Positions 18,584 through 28,157 of a DNA stretch of 64,000 nt are shown one piece after another. The DNA comes from WTFY01 sp965220895 (GTDB lineage Bacteria > Pseudomonadota > Gammaproteobacteria > UBA4575): NCBI GenBank assembly GCA_965220895.1, contig OZ244850.1:1612001-1676000 (forward strand), read 5' to 3'. The notes under the pieces are model-generated. The model was not told where the DNA came from. It ran no database searches and saw nothing but the letters and a program-made list of their open reading frames with translations. Each line of letters opens with the position of its first letter. Position 1 is the stretch's first letter. A program made the position numbers and the translations under genes.

Positions 18584-19684
18584 ATGCCCGGCAACTCGTA
18601 TGGAAAATTATTTACGGTCACTTCCTTTGGCGAAAGTCATGGAAGTGCCATCGGCTGCATCGTCGATGGCTGCCCTCCGGGCCTGGAACTGCAGGCCTCG
18701 GACCTACAGGTCGATCTCGACAGGCGGCGCCCCGGCAAGACGCGCCATACCTCGCAACGACGCGAGCCGGACCAGGTCGAGATCCTGTCCGGCACCTTCG
18801 AAGGCCTGACCACCGGCACGCCGATCGGCCTGATCATCTACAACCAGGATGCACGCTCCAAGGACTACAACGACATCAAGGAGAAGTTTCGCCCGGGCCA
18901 TGCGGACTACACCTACCTGAAAAAGTACGGTCGGCGCGACTACCGCGGCGGCGGTCGTTCATCGGCGCGCGAGACCGCCATGCGGGTGGCTGCGGGAGCG
19001 ATTGCAAAAAAATGCCTGAAACAGGGGTCGGGGATCGAGATTCGCGGCTACCTCTCGCAGCTGGGCCCGATCGAAATCGAGCACAAGGACTGGGAGGCCG
19101 TGGAAGCCAACCCCTTCTTCTGCCCGGATGCGGACAAGGTGGCCGAACTCGAGAACTTCATGGACGGGCTTCGCAAGCAGGGCGACTCGACCGGGGCCCG
19201 GGTCACGGTGGTCGCAAGCGGCATGATCACGGGGCTGGGTGAGCCCGTATTCGACCGTCTGGATGCCGATATCGCCCATGCCATGATGAGCATCAATGCG
19301 GTCAAGGGCGTGGAGCTCGGAGCCGGATTCGGATGCGTGGCGCAAATGGGCAGCCAGTGCCGCGATGAGATCAGCCCGCAGGGGTTTCTCTCCAATAACG
19401 CGGGCGGCGTGCTGGGCGGCATCTCCACCGGCCAGGACCTTCGGGTCAGCGTGGCGTTCAAGCCGACCTCAAGCATCCGCATTCCCGGAAAAACCGTCGA
19501 TGTGCGCGGCGAATCTACGGAAATCGTCACGACCGGACGCCATGATCCCTGTGTCGGCATACGCGGTGTGCCGATCGTCGAGGCGATGCTCGCCCTGGTG
19601 GTCATGGACCATGTCCTTCGCCAGCGTGCACAAAACCTCGATGTGGACTGTGCCACGCCCGACATCCCGTCTTCGGCGCCCTGA
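18584..19684 (+). CDS. aroC: Chorismate synthase
   Basis: Last enzyme of the shikimate pathway; converts 5-enolpyruvylshikimate-3-phosphate to chorismate using reduced FMN. The N-terminal signature GESHGSAIGCIVDGCPPG and the central RSSARETAMRVAAGAIAKK are diagnostic. The 366-aa length is typical. It supplies chorismate for the trp genes further along the window, though it is not in an operon with them. Confidence 0.97.
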   Translation: MPGNSYGKLFTVTSFGESHGSAIGCIVDGCPPGLELQASDLQVDLDRRRPGKTRHTSQRREPDQVEILSGTFEGLTTGTPIGLIIYNQDARSKDYNDIKEKFRPGHADYTYLKKYGRRDYRGGGRSSARETAMRVAAGAIAKKCLKQGSGIEIRGYLSQLGPIEIEHKDWEAVEANPFFCPDADKVAELENFMDGLRKQGDSTGARVTVVASGMITGLGEPVFDRLDADIAHAMMSINAVKGVELGAGFGCVAQMGSQCRDEISPQGFLSNNAGGVLGGISTGQDLRVSVAFKPTSSIRIPGKTVDVRGESTEIVTTGRHDPCVGIRGVPIVEAMLALVVMDHVLRQRAQNLDVDCATPDIPSSAP

Positions 19685-19731
19685 GTGCCCGGCTGGCAGC
19701 TGAACCTGTAACGGCTGGATCTGGAACAAGG

Positions 19732-20925
19732 ATGTTGTCCGGGCAGCAACCGTCTGCAAGGCGCGGCAGGCACGCCACGGTCTATTTCTTCTATTACGCG
19801 ACGCTCGGTGCGTTGCTTCCGTACTGGAGCCTGTACCTGCTGCATCTCGATTTCAATGCCCGCCAGATCGGCGAGCTTTCCGCCGTGCTGCTGGCGACCA
19901 AGATCATCGCGCCGACGATATGGGCGTACGTGGCCGACCGAGCCGGTGAGCGGATGCGGGTTGCGCGCTACGCCGTGTTTGCAGGTATCTGCATGTTTGC
20001 CCTGGTGCTCCCGGTACGCGAGTACTGGACCATGTTGCTGGTGCTGGCGGGTTTTGGGTTTTTCTGGAATGCGGCCTTGCCCCAGTTCGAGGCCACCACC
20101 ATGAATTTCCTGGGAAAGGACCGCTACCAGTACGGGCGCGTGCGCCTCTGGGGCTCGGTCGGGTTCCTGGTGACCGTTTTGGTGCTGGCCCAGGTGGTGC
20201 GCGATGAAGGGATCCGGTTCCTGCCGTGGGCGATCCTGCTGATCCTGACCGGTATCTGGCTGAGCAGCCTGCGTGTGCAGGACTCGCCCAGCATCGGCCA
20301 CGCGGGCGAGGATGCTTCACTGCTTCGCACCTGCTGGCAGGCGCCGGTGATCGCCTTGCTGCTGGCCGCGTTTCTCATGCAGATGAGCCACGGGGCCTAC
20401 TACACGTTTTTCAGCATCTACCTGGAGGATCTGGGGTATTCGCGAACCGCGGTGGGTCAGCTGTGGATGCTGGGGGTGGTCGCCGAGATTGTGCTGTTTC
20501 TCATGGTATACCGGCTGCTGTCGAGATTTGGAGCCAGCCGCCTGCTGGGCATGGCCATGCTGCTGACCGCACTGCGCTGGTGGCTGATCGCCATGTATGC
20601 AGACCACCTGCCCGTGTTGCTGCTGGCCCAGTTGCTGCATGCGGCCTCCTACGGACTGTTTCATGCCTCAGCGATCTGCATGATCGACGAGTACTTCCCG
20701 GGAACGCTGCAAAGCCAGGGCATGGCACTGTATTCCAGTATCAGCTTTGGCCTTGGAATTTCGCTAGGCAGCCTTGTGAGCGGGTATACTTGGAGCGCCG
20801 TCGGCGCCTCCGGGGTCTACCTGCTGGCGGCCGGCATGGCCGCCTTCGCGCTGCTTCAGTATCTGTGGCTGGGTGAGCGAGACAGGGCGAGGCGTGAGCG
20901 ACACAGGCCCGCAGGATCACGATGA
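19732..20925 (+). CDS. MFS transporter, HcaT/MFS_1-like
   Basis: A 397-aa protein with twelve hydrophobic helices. The first segment (YYATLGALLPYWSLYL) and the loop ADRAGERMR after helix 2 fit the MFS_1-like family (3-phenylpropionate/nucleoside-type permeases). The substrate cannot be read from sequence. Its stop overlaps the leuC start (ATGA at 20922-20925), so it is co-transcribed and coupled with the leucine genes. That does not prove a leucine-related substrate. Confidence 0.82.
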   Translation: MLSGQQPSARRGRHATVYFFYYATLGALLPYWSLYLLHLDFNARQIGELSAVLLATKIIAPTIWAYVADRAGERMRVARYAVFAGICMFALVLPVREYWTMLLVLAGFGFFWNAALPQFEATTMNFLGKDRYQYGRVRLWGSVGFLVTVLVLAQVVRDEGIRFLPWAILLILTGIWLSSLRVQDSPSIGHAGEDASLLRTCWQAPVIALLLAAFLMQMSHGAYYTFFSIYLEDLGYSRTAVGQLWMLGVVAEIVLFLMVYRLLSRFGASRLLGMAMLLTALRWWLIAMYADHLPVLLLAQLLHAASYGLFHASAICMIDEYFPGTLQSQGMALYSSISFGLGISLGSLVSGYTWSAVGASGVYLLAAGMAAFALLQYLWLGERDRARRERHRPAGSR

Positions 20926-22313
20926 TGCAAAACGACACCTTGTACGACAAAGTCTGGAGAAGTCACAGCGTGCACGAGCGCGATGACGGCATGACGTTGC
21001 TGTACATCGACCGGCACCTGGTGCATGAAGTGACTTCCCCGCAGGCCTTCGAGGGCCTGCGCATCGCAGGCCGCGCTCCCTGGCGTACGGATTCCATCCT
21101 CGCCACGGCGGACCACAACGTGCCGACCACGGACCGCAGCCAGGGCATCGAGGATCCCATCTCCCGGCGACAGGTCGACACGCTGGGTGAAAATTGCAGG
21201 CATTTCTCGATCACGCAGTTCCCGATGCTGGATGTCCGCCAGGGGATCGTGCACGTGATCGGCCCCGAGCAGGGCGCCTCGCTGCCGGGCATGACCATCG
21301 TTTGCGGCGATTCGCATACCTCCACCCACGGCGCGCTGGGCGCCCTTGCGTTCGGCATCGGTACCTCCGAGGTGGAGCATGTGCTCGCGACCCAGTGCCT
21401 GTTGCTGAAAAAGTCGAAGAACATGCAGATCCGGGTGGATGGCAGGTTGCCTCCCGGGGTGACCTCCAAGGACATCATCCTGGCCGTCATCGGACAGCTG
21501 GGTACGGCCGGGGCCACCGGCTACACGGCCGAATATTCGGGGGCTGCGATCCGTTCGCTTTCCGTGGAAGGGCGCATGACGATGTGCAACATGTCCATCG
21601 AGGCGGGTGCGCGCGCCGGAATGATCGCTGTCGACGATACCACCCTGGAGTACGTGGCCGATCGACCGTTCACACCCAAGGGAGCCTCGTGGGACCAGGC
21701 GCTGGCCTACTGGCGCACCCTGCACAGCGATGCCGGGGCAGAATTTGATGCGGTGGTGCAACTGGGCGCCAGTGACCTCAAGCCGCAGGTCACCTGGGGG
21801 ACTTCCCCGGAGATGGTGACCGCCATCGACGGGGTCGTCCCGCAAGACGACAGTTTGGATCATCGCAATGCCCTGCATTACATGGGCCTGCAGCCCGGAA
21901 CCCCGATCGAGGCCATCGAGGTCGACAAGGTGTTCATCGGCTCCTGCACCAATTCCAGAATCGAGGACCTGCGCGAAGCCGCCGGACTGATCCGGGATCG
22001 CACCGTGGCCCCCAGCATCAAGCTGGCCATGGTGGTGCCGGGTTCGGGACTGGTGAAGCGCCAGGCCGAGGAAGAGGGCCTGGACCGGATCTTCAAGTCG
22101 GCCGGGTTCGAGTGGCGCGAGCCGGGCTGTTCGATGTGTCTCGGCATGAATGCGGACCAGCTGGGCCCGGGCGAGCGTTGCGCCTCCACCTCCAACCGGA
22201 ATTTCGAGGGGCGCCAGGGCAAGGGCGGGCGCACCCACCTGGTGAGCCCGGTGATGGCCGTCGGCGCGGCCCTGCACGGTCATTTTGTCGATGTCAGGAA
22301 GTGGATGTCATGA
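20922..22313 (+). CDS. leuC: Isopropylmalate isomerase, large subunit
   Basis: Aconitase-family [4Fe-4S] enzyme that, with LeuD, interconverts 2- and 3-isopropylmalate in leucine synthesis. Cluster cysteines are visible in SCTNSR and in the pair CSMCLG. The substrate region GDSHTSTHGALGALAFGIG is intact. Length is 463 aa. The start is one of two adjacent ATGs (20922 or 20925). It ends in an ATGA overlap with leuD. Confidence 0.97.
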   Translation: MMQNDTLYDKVWRSHSVHERDDGMTLLYIDRHLVHEVTSPQAFEGLRIAGRAPWRTDSILATADHNVPTTDRSQGIEDPISRRQVDTLGENCRHFSITQFPMLDVRQGIVHVIGPEQGASLPGMTIVCGDSHTSTHGALGALAFGIGTSEVEHVLATQCLLLKKSKNMQIRVDGRLPPGVTSKDIILAVIGQLGTAGATGYTAEYSGAAIRSLSVEGRMTMCNMSIEAGARAGMIAVDDTTLEYVADRPFTPKGASWDQALAYWRTLHSDAGAEFDAVVQLGASDLKPQVTWGTSPEMVTAIDGVVPQDDSLDHRNALHYMGLQPGTPIEAIEVDKVFIGSCTNSRIEDLREAAGLIRDRTVAPSIKLAMVVPGSGLVKRQAEEEGLDRIFKSAGFEWREPGCSMCLGMNADQLGPGERCASTSNRNFEGRQGKGGRTHLVSPVMAVGAALHGHFVDVRKWMS

Positions 22314-22948
22314 AACCCTTTACCCGCATCAAGACCACGCTGTTGCCGCTTGATCGCAGCCACGTGGACACGGACGCCATCATTCCGCAGCAGTACCTGA
22401 AGTCAGTCAAGCGCACGGGGTTCGGTCAGTACCTGTTCGATAACTGGCGCTACCTGGATCCGGGCACCCTGGACAGCGACCCTGGGCGGCGCCGAACGGA
22501 TTCCGACTTTGTCCTCAACCAGGCGGCCTACAGCGGCGCCGAGGTCTTGCTGGTGCGGGAGAACTTTGGATGCGGGTCCTCGCGCGAACACGCCGTATGG
22601 TCCCTGCTGGACTACGGTTTCCGGGCGGTGATCGCCTCGAGCTTCGCCGATATTTTTTGCAGCAACAGCTATAAAAACGGTCTGTTGCCGATTACCCTGC
22701 AGGCAGGGGAAGTGGACGACCTGTTCGATCAGGTCGCACGAGACCCCGCGTACGCCTGTACGCTGGACCTGGAGAAGCAGGTGGTACAGGATGAAAACAA
22801 CCGGGTTTTTTCCTTTGAAATCAGTGCGTTTCACAAGCACTGCCTGCTGAACGGCTATGATGAGATCGACATCACGCTGCAGCACGAAGACAAGATCAGG
22901 GCCTACGAGGACCGGATGAAACAGGCCTGTCCCTGGCTCTTTCCCTGA
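22310..22948 (+). CDS. leuD: Isopropylmalate isomerase, small subunit
   Basis: Swivelling-domain partner of LeuC, 212 aa. It has the N-terminal HVDTDAIIPQQYLK and the active-site stretch NFGCGSSREHA. The start at 22310 overlaps the leuC stop by 4 bp; the frame is open further upstream only as a shadow of leuC. Confidence 0.97.
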   Translation: MKPFTRIKTTLLPLDRSHVDTDAIIPQQYLKSVKRTGFGQYLFDNWRYLDPGTLDSDPGRRRTDSDFVLNQAAYSGAEVLLVRENFGCGSSREHAVWSLLDYGFRAVIASSFADIFCSNSYKNGLLPITLQAGEVDDLFDQVARDPAYACTLDLEKQVVQDENNRVFSFEISAFHKHCLLNGYDEIDITLQHEDKIRAYEDRMKQACPWLFP

Positions 22949-22979
22949 TATTTTTGGCAACCGGATTTTTTACTGACCC

Positions 22980-24071
22980 ATGCACAAGGTACTGTTATTG
23001 CCGGGAGACGGCATCGGCCCGGAAGTCATCGCCGAGGTCCGCAAGGTACTGACCTTTCTCGTTGACGAACACGGCGCTGCCCTCGAACTCGAGGAAGCGC
23101 TCATCGGCGGCTGCGCCTATGAGGCGAGTGGAGACCCGCTGCCCAAAGAGACCCTGGAGCTTGCCCGGGCCGCCGATGCCGTGGTGCTGGGTGCGGTCGG
23201 CGGACCGCAGTTCGATCACATCGAGCGCGAGTTGCGACCGGAGAAGGGACTGTTGCGCCTGCGTGCAGAACTCGGCCTGTTTGCGAACCTGCGCCCGGCG
23301 ATTTTGTTCGCCGAGCTGGCCGATGCCTCTTCGCTGAAAGCGGAGCGCGTGGCGGGTCTCGATCTCATGATCGTTCGTGAACTGACCGGAGGGCTCTACT
23401 TCGGTGAGCCGCGGGGCATTCGCAGCCTTGAGGGAGAGCTTCGCCAGGGATTCAATACGCTGGTCTACGATGAAAGCGAGATCGAACGCATCGCACAGAT
23501 GGCCTTCCAGATCGCACAGCGCAGGAACCGGCGTCTTTGCTCGGTGGACAAGGCCAACGTGCTGGAGGTGTCCGAGCTGTGGCGCGAAGTCGTGGACCGG
23601 GTGCACCGACAGTTTCCCGAGGTCTCCCTGAGCCACATGTACGTCGATAATGCGGCCATGCAGCTGGTTCGCGATCCGAACCAGTTCGACGTCGTGCTGA
23701 CCGAGAACATGTTCGGCGACATCCTCTCCGATATCGCGGCCATGCTGACCGGATCGATCGGCCTGTTGCCGTCCGCTTCGCTGAACAGTACGGACCAGGG
23801 CCTGTACGAGCCCGTGCACGGCTCGGCTCCCGATATCGCCGGCCAGGACGTGGCCAACCCGCTGGCGGCCATCCTTTCGGCCGCGATGATGTTGCGCTAC
23901 AGCCTGGACGAGCCGCAGCTTGCGCAGCGCATTGAGCAGGCAGTCCGCCAGGTGATTGGCGAGGGACTTCGAACGCCGGATATTGTATATTCCGCGCGGC
24001 AGGGCATCGGAACCCGGGAGATGGGCGATTCCGTGGTCCGTGCACTGTCGGATCAATCACGGGAAAACTGA
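22980..24071 (+). CDS. leuB: 3-Isopropylmalate dehydrogenase
   Basis: NAD-dependent oxidative decarboxylase of leucine synthesis. Dinucleotide and metal regions are intact: LLPGDGIGPEV at the N-terminus, RELTGGLYFGEPR, the DNAAMQLVRDP loop, and a C-terminal HGSAPDIAGQ. The 363-aa length is typical. It sits in the leuCDB-asd order, 31 bp after leuD. Confidence 0.97.
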   Translation: MHKVLLLPGDGIGPEVIAEVRKVLTFLVDEHGAALELEEALIGGCAYEASGDPLPKETLELARAADAVVLGAVGGPQFDHIERELRPEKGLLRLRAELGLFANLRPAILFAELADASSLKAERVAGLDLMIVRELTGGLYFGEPRGIRSLEGELRQGFNTLVYDESEIERIAQMAFQIAQRRNRRLCSVDKANVLEVSELWREVVDRVHRQFPEVSLSHMYVDNAAMQLVRDPNQFDVVLTENMFGDILSDIAAMLTGSIGLLPSASLNSTDQGLYEPVHGSAPDIAGQDVANPLAAILSAAMMLRYSLDEPQLAQRIEQAVRQVIGEGLRTPDIVYSARQGIGTREMGDSVVRALSDQSREN

Positions 24072-24078
24072 ACCAGCC

Positions 24079-25098
24079 ATGAAAAAATACAACGTTGCAG
24101 TCGTGGGTGCGACCGGGGCGGTCGGCGAGCAGTTGCTGTCCATCCTCGCGCAAAGAGACTTTCCGGTGAACCAGGTGCATGCGCTGGCAAGCAGCCGTTC
24201 CGCCGGCAGGAAAGTCGCTTTCAAGGACCAGGAAATCGAGGTCGGTGACCTGGCGGAGTTTGATTTTTCCGACACGCAAATCGGGCTCTTTTCCGCCGGT
24301 GCCGGCATCTCGAAGGAATATGCGCCGAAGGCTGCTTCCCAGGGCTGCGTCGTGGTCGACAACACTTCGCAGTTTCGCTACGAGGACAGCATCCCGCTGG
24401 TGGTCCCGGAGGCCAATGCCGGGCAGATCGCGGACTACACGAGCCGCGGAATTGTCGCCAACCCGAACTGCTCGACCATCCAGATGGTGGTGGCCCTCAA
24501 GCCCATTCATGATGCGGTCGGCATCGAGCGCGTGAACGTGGCGACCTACCAGGCCGTGTCCGGCACCGGCAAGGAGGCCATCGACGAGCTGGACCAGCAG
24601 ACCCGCAATATCATCGACGGGTCCTCGGTGGACTGCGAGGTGTACCCGAAACAGATTGCCTTCAATGCGCTGCCGCACATCGACGTGTTCATGGACAACG
24701 GCTACACCAAGGAAGAGATGAAAATGGTGTGGGAGACCCGCAAGATCCTGGGCGATGATTCGATCCAGGTGAATCCCACGACGGTGCGTATCCCGGTGGT
24801 CAACGGTCATTCCGAGGCCGTCCACCTCGAATTGAAAGCCCCGCTGTCTGCGGAGCAGGCCAAGCAACTGCTGGCCGGTGCCCCGGGCATCCAGGTGATG
24901 GATGACCGAAAGGATGGCGGCTACCCCACGGCCGTGACCGAAGGGGATGGCACTGATGCCGTGTATGTCGGGCGCATTCGTGAAGACATCTCGCACCCGC
25001 GTGGGCTCAACCTGTGGGTGGTCAGCGATAACCTGAGAAAGGGAGCGGCCCTGAACAGCATCCAGATCGCAGAAATCCTGGTCCAGAAATATATCTGA
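24079..25098 (+). CDS. asd: Aspartate-semialdehyde dehydrogenase
   Basis: NADPH enzyme at the branch to lysine, diaminopimelate, threonine and methionine. The Rossmann motif GATGAVGEQLL is at residues 10-20 and the catalytic cysteine is C131 in NPNCST. Length is 339 aa. I start at the ATG at 24079, 7 bp after the leuB stop. Relatives usually have fimV next; here a dehydrogenase and a toxin-antitoxin insert follow. Confidence 0.97.
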   Translation: MKKYNVAVVGATGAVGEQLLSILAQRDFPVNQVHALASSRSAGRKVAFKDQEIEVGDLAEFDFSDTQIGLFSAGAGISKEYAPKAASQGCVVVDNTSQFRYEDSIPLVVPEANAGQIADYTSRGIVANPNCSTIQMVVALKPIHDAVGIERVNVATYQAVSGTGKEAIDELDQQTRNIIDGSSVDCEVYPKQIAFNALPHIDVFMDNGYTKEEMKMVWETRKILGDDSIQVNPTTVRIPVVNGHSEAVHLELKAPLSAEQAKQLLAGAPGIQVMDDRKDGGYPTAVTEGDGTDAVYVGRIREDISHPRGLNLWVVSDNLRKGAALNSIQIAEILVQKYI

Positions 25099-25171
25099 GG
25101 GCACAGGTCACCACGCACGGATTCCGGTCAGCATATCGTGATCCAAGCACAAGACAAGCAGTGAGAGACCT

Positions 25172-26029
25172 GTGATCAAGCGAAACGTAGTGATCACCGG
25201 CTGTTCCAGCGGCATCGGGCGACGGACCGCCGAAATGCTGTCCGAGCGTGGGTACCGTGTGCTGGCCACCGCGCGCAAGGCCCAGGACCTGGACCAGCTT
25301 GAGAAAGACGGCTTTGAAGCCCTCGCCCTGGACCTGGGGGATCCAGTGAGTGTGTCGGCGCTGGCAGAAGAGGTGCTAAAGCGAACAGGTGAAAACGTCT
25401 ACGGGCTGTTCAACAATGGCGCCTACGGGCAACCGGGTGCCGTCGAGGACCTGTCCCGCGACGTATTGCTGGCGCAACTGGAAACCAATGTGCTGGGCTG
25501 GCATGACCTGACCTGCCGTCTCCTGCCCTTCATGCGCGCTAATGGCACCGGACGTATCATCCAGAACAGTTCGCTGCTTGGCCTCGTGGCGTTGCACTAC
25601 CGTGGCGCGTACGTGGCCAGCAAGTATGCCATCGAGGGCCTGACCGACACCCTGAGACTAGAACTTGCCGGGTCAGGCGTCTACGTGTCGCTGATTGAGC
25701 CCGGGCCCGTCAGCAGCCGCTTTCGGGAAAACGCGTATGCGGCCTTCAAGGCCAACATCGATCCGTCCAGGAGTGCCCACCGGGAAGTCTATCCGGTCAT
25801 TGAAGAACGTCTCGCGGCGGACGACAGTGCCACGCCCTTCACGCTGCCGGCCGATGCCGTGGTGAAGAAGGTTATCCATGCCCTGGAAGCGAAGCGCCCA
25901 AAGGCGCACTACTACGTGACCGTGCCGACCTACCTGCTGGGCTACCTGAAGCGCGTGCTCACGGCCCGCCAGCTGGATCGCATCCTGCACGCAATAAACC
26001 GGGCCGAAAACCGGCCGGTGTCCAAGTGA
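25172..26029 (+). CDS. Short-chain dehydrogenase/reductase
   Basis: Classical SDR of 285 aa. The cofactor motif is TGCSSGIG near residue 9, NNGAYG takes the place of NNAG, and catalytic Ser plus YVASKYA (YxxxK) are present. Arg after the Gly motif may favour NADP, which is inference. The C-terminal extension (about 235-285) is rich in hydrophobic and basic residues, as in SDRs acting on lipids or at membranes. The GTG start at 25172 has a GAGAG site. The substrate is unknown. Confidence 0.85.
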   Translation: MIKRNVVITGCSSGIGRRTAEMLSERGYRVLATARKAQDLDQLEKDGFEALALDLGDPVSVSALAEEVLKRTGENVYGLFNNGAYGQPGAVEDLSRDVLLAQLETNVLGWHDLTCRLLPFMRANGTGRIIQNSSLLGLVALHYRGAYVASKYAIEGLTDTLRLELAGSGVYVSLIEPGPVSSRFRENAYAAFKANIDPSRSAHREVYPVIEERLAADDSATPFTLPADAVVKKVIHALEAKRPKAHYYVTVPTYLLGYLKRVLTARQLDRILHAINRAENRPVSK

Positions 26030-26052
26030 ATCCCAGGTGAAGCGGCCCGTCC

Positions 26053-26076
26053 GCATGCCTTGCGGCATGCTATTTG
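26053..26076 (+). terminator. Possible terminator after the SDR gene
   Basis: A 7-bp perfect inverted repeat (GCATGCC / GGCATGC) with a TTGC loop lies 24 bp after the SDR stop. It is followed by a short T-containing stretch (TATTTG). The stem is strong but the T tract is poor, so termination may be weak. Confidence 0.4.
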
Positions 26077-26148
26077 TGGTGCTCGAGGCAGACAAACCTG
26101 GCCTTTATCATTTACGCTCCGTCATGGCCTCAGGCAATGATGTATGAT

Positions 26149-26169
26149 TTTAGTATAAACTATATTAAA
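26149..26169. promoter_or_regulatory. Inverted repeat, candidate AbiEi operator
   Basis: Two 9-bp arms (TTTAGTATA and TATATTAAA) form an inverted repeat with one mismatch and a 3-bp spacer, in A+T-rich DNA about 72 bp before the abiEi start. AbiEi antitoxins are known to repress their own operons by binding inverted repeats, so position and shape fit. Binding here is inference. Confidence 0.4.
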
Positions 26170-26240
26170 GGGCTGATAACCATTATAAAAAAGATAATTC
26201 AAAATTTTTCTAGATGTATTTTTGAAAATATGTTAGTTTA

Positions 26241-27062
26241 ATGGCTATGAAACATCAAAGAAAGGAAAGATTAAAACCTCTTTTGGACAAAGTCCCGCCC
26301 GGTTACCTCGTGGATACGCCTTGGCTGAGAGCGCAAGGCGCCGACCCCAAGTCGATCCACGGTTATGTGGGCCGTGGCTGGCTGGAGCGGGTCATCCGGG
26401 GTGTATATCGTCGCCCACTGTCTGAGGGCATGGAGGGCAGTGCCAAAGATTCCTGGCAAGCTGTCCTGCTCTCGCTTCAACGGATTTTGGAGTATGACAT
26501 CCACCTCGGCGGTGAGAGCGCGCTCGAGTTGGCAGGCTATACCCACTACCTCAGCTTTGGTAATCCGCGCCGCGTCCATTTCTACGGCTTGGCACCCTCA
26601 TGGCTGAAACGGCTGCCTGTGCACAAGCAGATCATTTTGCATTCACGCACGCTGTTCAAGGAAAGCCAGGACGATCTCGGTGAGATCAGCCAGGGCATGT
26701 GGCCATGGCCGATCAGGGCCTCGTCGCCAGAACGTGCTGTCCTTGAAGTGCTCGATGAATTACCGAACCATGCAAGTTTCAGCAACCTCGACAAAATTTT
26801 TGAAGGGCTGACGACATTGCGCCCCAAACGTTTGATGGGACTGCTCAAGGATTGCCGGAGCATAAAGGTGCGTCGTCTGTTCTTTGTGTTTGCAGACAGG
26901 CACCAGCATTCATGGCGCAAACATCTGGATACTTCACGAATTGACTTTGGCTCTGGGCCACGTGCCTTGACGAAAGGCGGGAAGATCCACCCTGAATACC
27001 ATATTTCTGTGCCAAGGAATCTGGTGCCTATGAAGGAGCAGAAAGGACATGTCACTGTATGA
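26241..27062 (+). CDS. abiEi: AbiEi-type antitoxin / transcriptional repressor
   Basis: Antitoxin of a type IV toxin-antitoxin system of the AbiE abortive-infection family, 273 aa. The N-terminal 70 residues form a winged-helix-like domain (LVDTPWLRAQG...YVGRGWLERVIRGVYRR), the usual AbiEi DNA-binding part. The remainder resembles the AbiEi C-terminal antitoxin domain. The ATG at 26241 is used; one at 26247 is possible. The gene overlaps abiEii by 14 bp. The region is more A+T-rich than its neighbours, which suggests acquisition. Confidence 0.8.
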   Translation: MAMKHQRKERLKPLLDKVPPGYLVDTPWLRAQGADPKSIHGYVGRGWLERVIRGVYRRPLSEGMEGSAKDSWQAVLLSLQRILEYDIHLGGESALELAGYTHYLSFGNPRRVHFYGLAPSWLKRLPVHKQIILHSRTLFKESQDDLGEISQGMWPWPIRASSPERAVLEVLDELPNHASFSNLDKIFEGLTTLRPKRLMGLLKDCRSIKVRRLFFVFADRHQHSWRKHLDTSRIDFGSGPRALTKGGKIHPEYHISVPRNLVPMKEQKGHVTV

Positions 27063-27966
27063 GCAATATGCCGGGCAAGTTCATTTAATTCTGAACGTAT
27101 TGCCTGAGATTGCCAGGGAAGAAGTCTTCGCCCTCAAGGGCGGCACGGCCATCAACCTGTTTTACAGGGACATGCCGCGCCTCTCTGTAGACATCGATCT
27201 CACTTACCTCCCGACCAGTGATCGAGCAACTGCGTTAAGGGATATAGAAACGACGCTTGGCCGCATCATTGCGGCAATTGCTGACCACCATCCGCACATA
27301 CGAGTTCGGCCTATGGCTGGCGGCGGTGGCAATGACACGCAGATCGTGATGCGCAGCGGCCAAGCGCAGGTGAAACTCGAAACCTCTCCCGTAACTCGTG
27401 GAACAGTGTATTCGCCGCAGAGTATGACCACATCAGAGGGCGTAACGGATAATTTTGCTTTTGTGGAGATGAATGTTCTGGCATTTGAAGATCTGTATGG
27501 TGGCAAGCTGCATGCTGCCCTGGACCGTCAGCACCCTCGTGATCTTTTTGACATTAAACTTTTGTATGAAAACGAAGGAATAACGGATGAGCTGTTCCGT
27601 GTATTCATGGTTTATGTGGCGAGTTCAAACCGACCCATGCATGAACTGCTGGCACCGAATATGCGATTAAGTGAGGAACAGTACAACAACCACTTCATCG
27701 GAATGACGCGAGAGTTTGTGTCTATGGATGCTCTCATTGAGGCTCAGGAGCAATTGCACAAAGATATTCAGCGCCGCCTGACAGGAGATATCTCGGCTTT
27801 CCTTCTTTCGCTCCATGATGCTGAGCCTGACTTTAGCCTGATTGGTCTCCCGGGGGCCGGACAACTTCCCGCTGTCCGTTGGAGACTGATGAATCTCGAA
27901 AAGCTGAAAAGAAGCAATCCCGAGAAGCACGCAGCACAGCGGGATGCGCTTGAAGAACTGCTCTAA
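27049..27966 (+). CDS. abiEii: AbiEii-type nucleotidyltransferase toxin
   Basis: Toxin partner, 305 aa. AbiEii proteins are DNA-polymerase-beta-like nucleotidyltransferases. The motifs are visible: LKGGTAINL (residues 29-37), the metal-binding SVDIDL (46-51), and a downstream lysine/histidine region KLHAALDRQHPRDLFD. A Shine-Dalgarno AAAGG lies just before the start inside the abiEi 3' end. Known members transfer nucleotides to tRNA or other targets and give phage abortive infection; activity here is inferred. Confidence 0.85.
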   Translation: MSLYEQYAGQVHLILNVLPEIAREEVFALKGGTAINLFYRDMPRLSVDIDLTYLPTSDRATALRDIETTLGRIIAAIADHHPHIRVRPMAGGGGNDTQIVMRSGQAQVKLETSPVTRGTVYSPQSMTTSEGVTDNFAFVEMNVLAFEDLYGGKLHAALDRQHPRDLFDIKLLYENEGITDELFRVFMVYVASSNRPMHELLAPNMRLSEEQYNNHFIGMTREFVSMDALIEAQEQLHKDIQRRLTGDISAFLLSLHDAEPDFSLIGLPGAGQLPAVRWRLMNLEKLKRSNPEKHAAQRDALEELL

Positions 27967-28157
27967 TGACTATGCAGGTTATCCATAGATATCTGAATAG
28001 ACGATACTTTTAAACCAGGCTTATCTTTCAGCTAACCGCTACTACGCGCGTGGCTCGTTGTCCTGTGACTTGGCCTGAGACATCACATAAAATCTCAAGG
28101 TATGGGTATGCAGCCGGGTGTGAGGCAACGGTAAAGCAACCCGGAAAACCAGAGCCA

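Noticed and set aside
20856..22283. 475-codon minus-strand ORF opposite leuC
   Set aside because: Shadow of leuC; no motif, skewed composition.
23452..25104. 550-codon minus-strand ORF opposite leuB and asd
   Set aside because: Runs antisense through two certain genes and has no recognisable domain.
26030..26240. Possible att site or tRNA remnant at the left edge of the AbiE insert
   Set aside because: No tRNA fold or direct repeat matching the right edge (27967-28157) could be found by eye.
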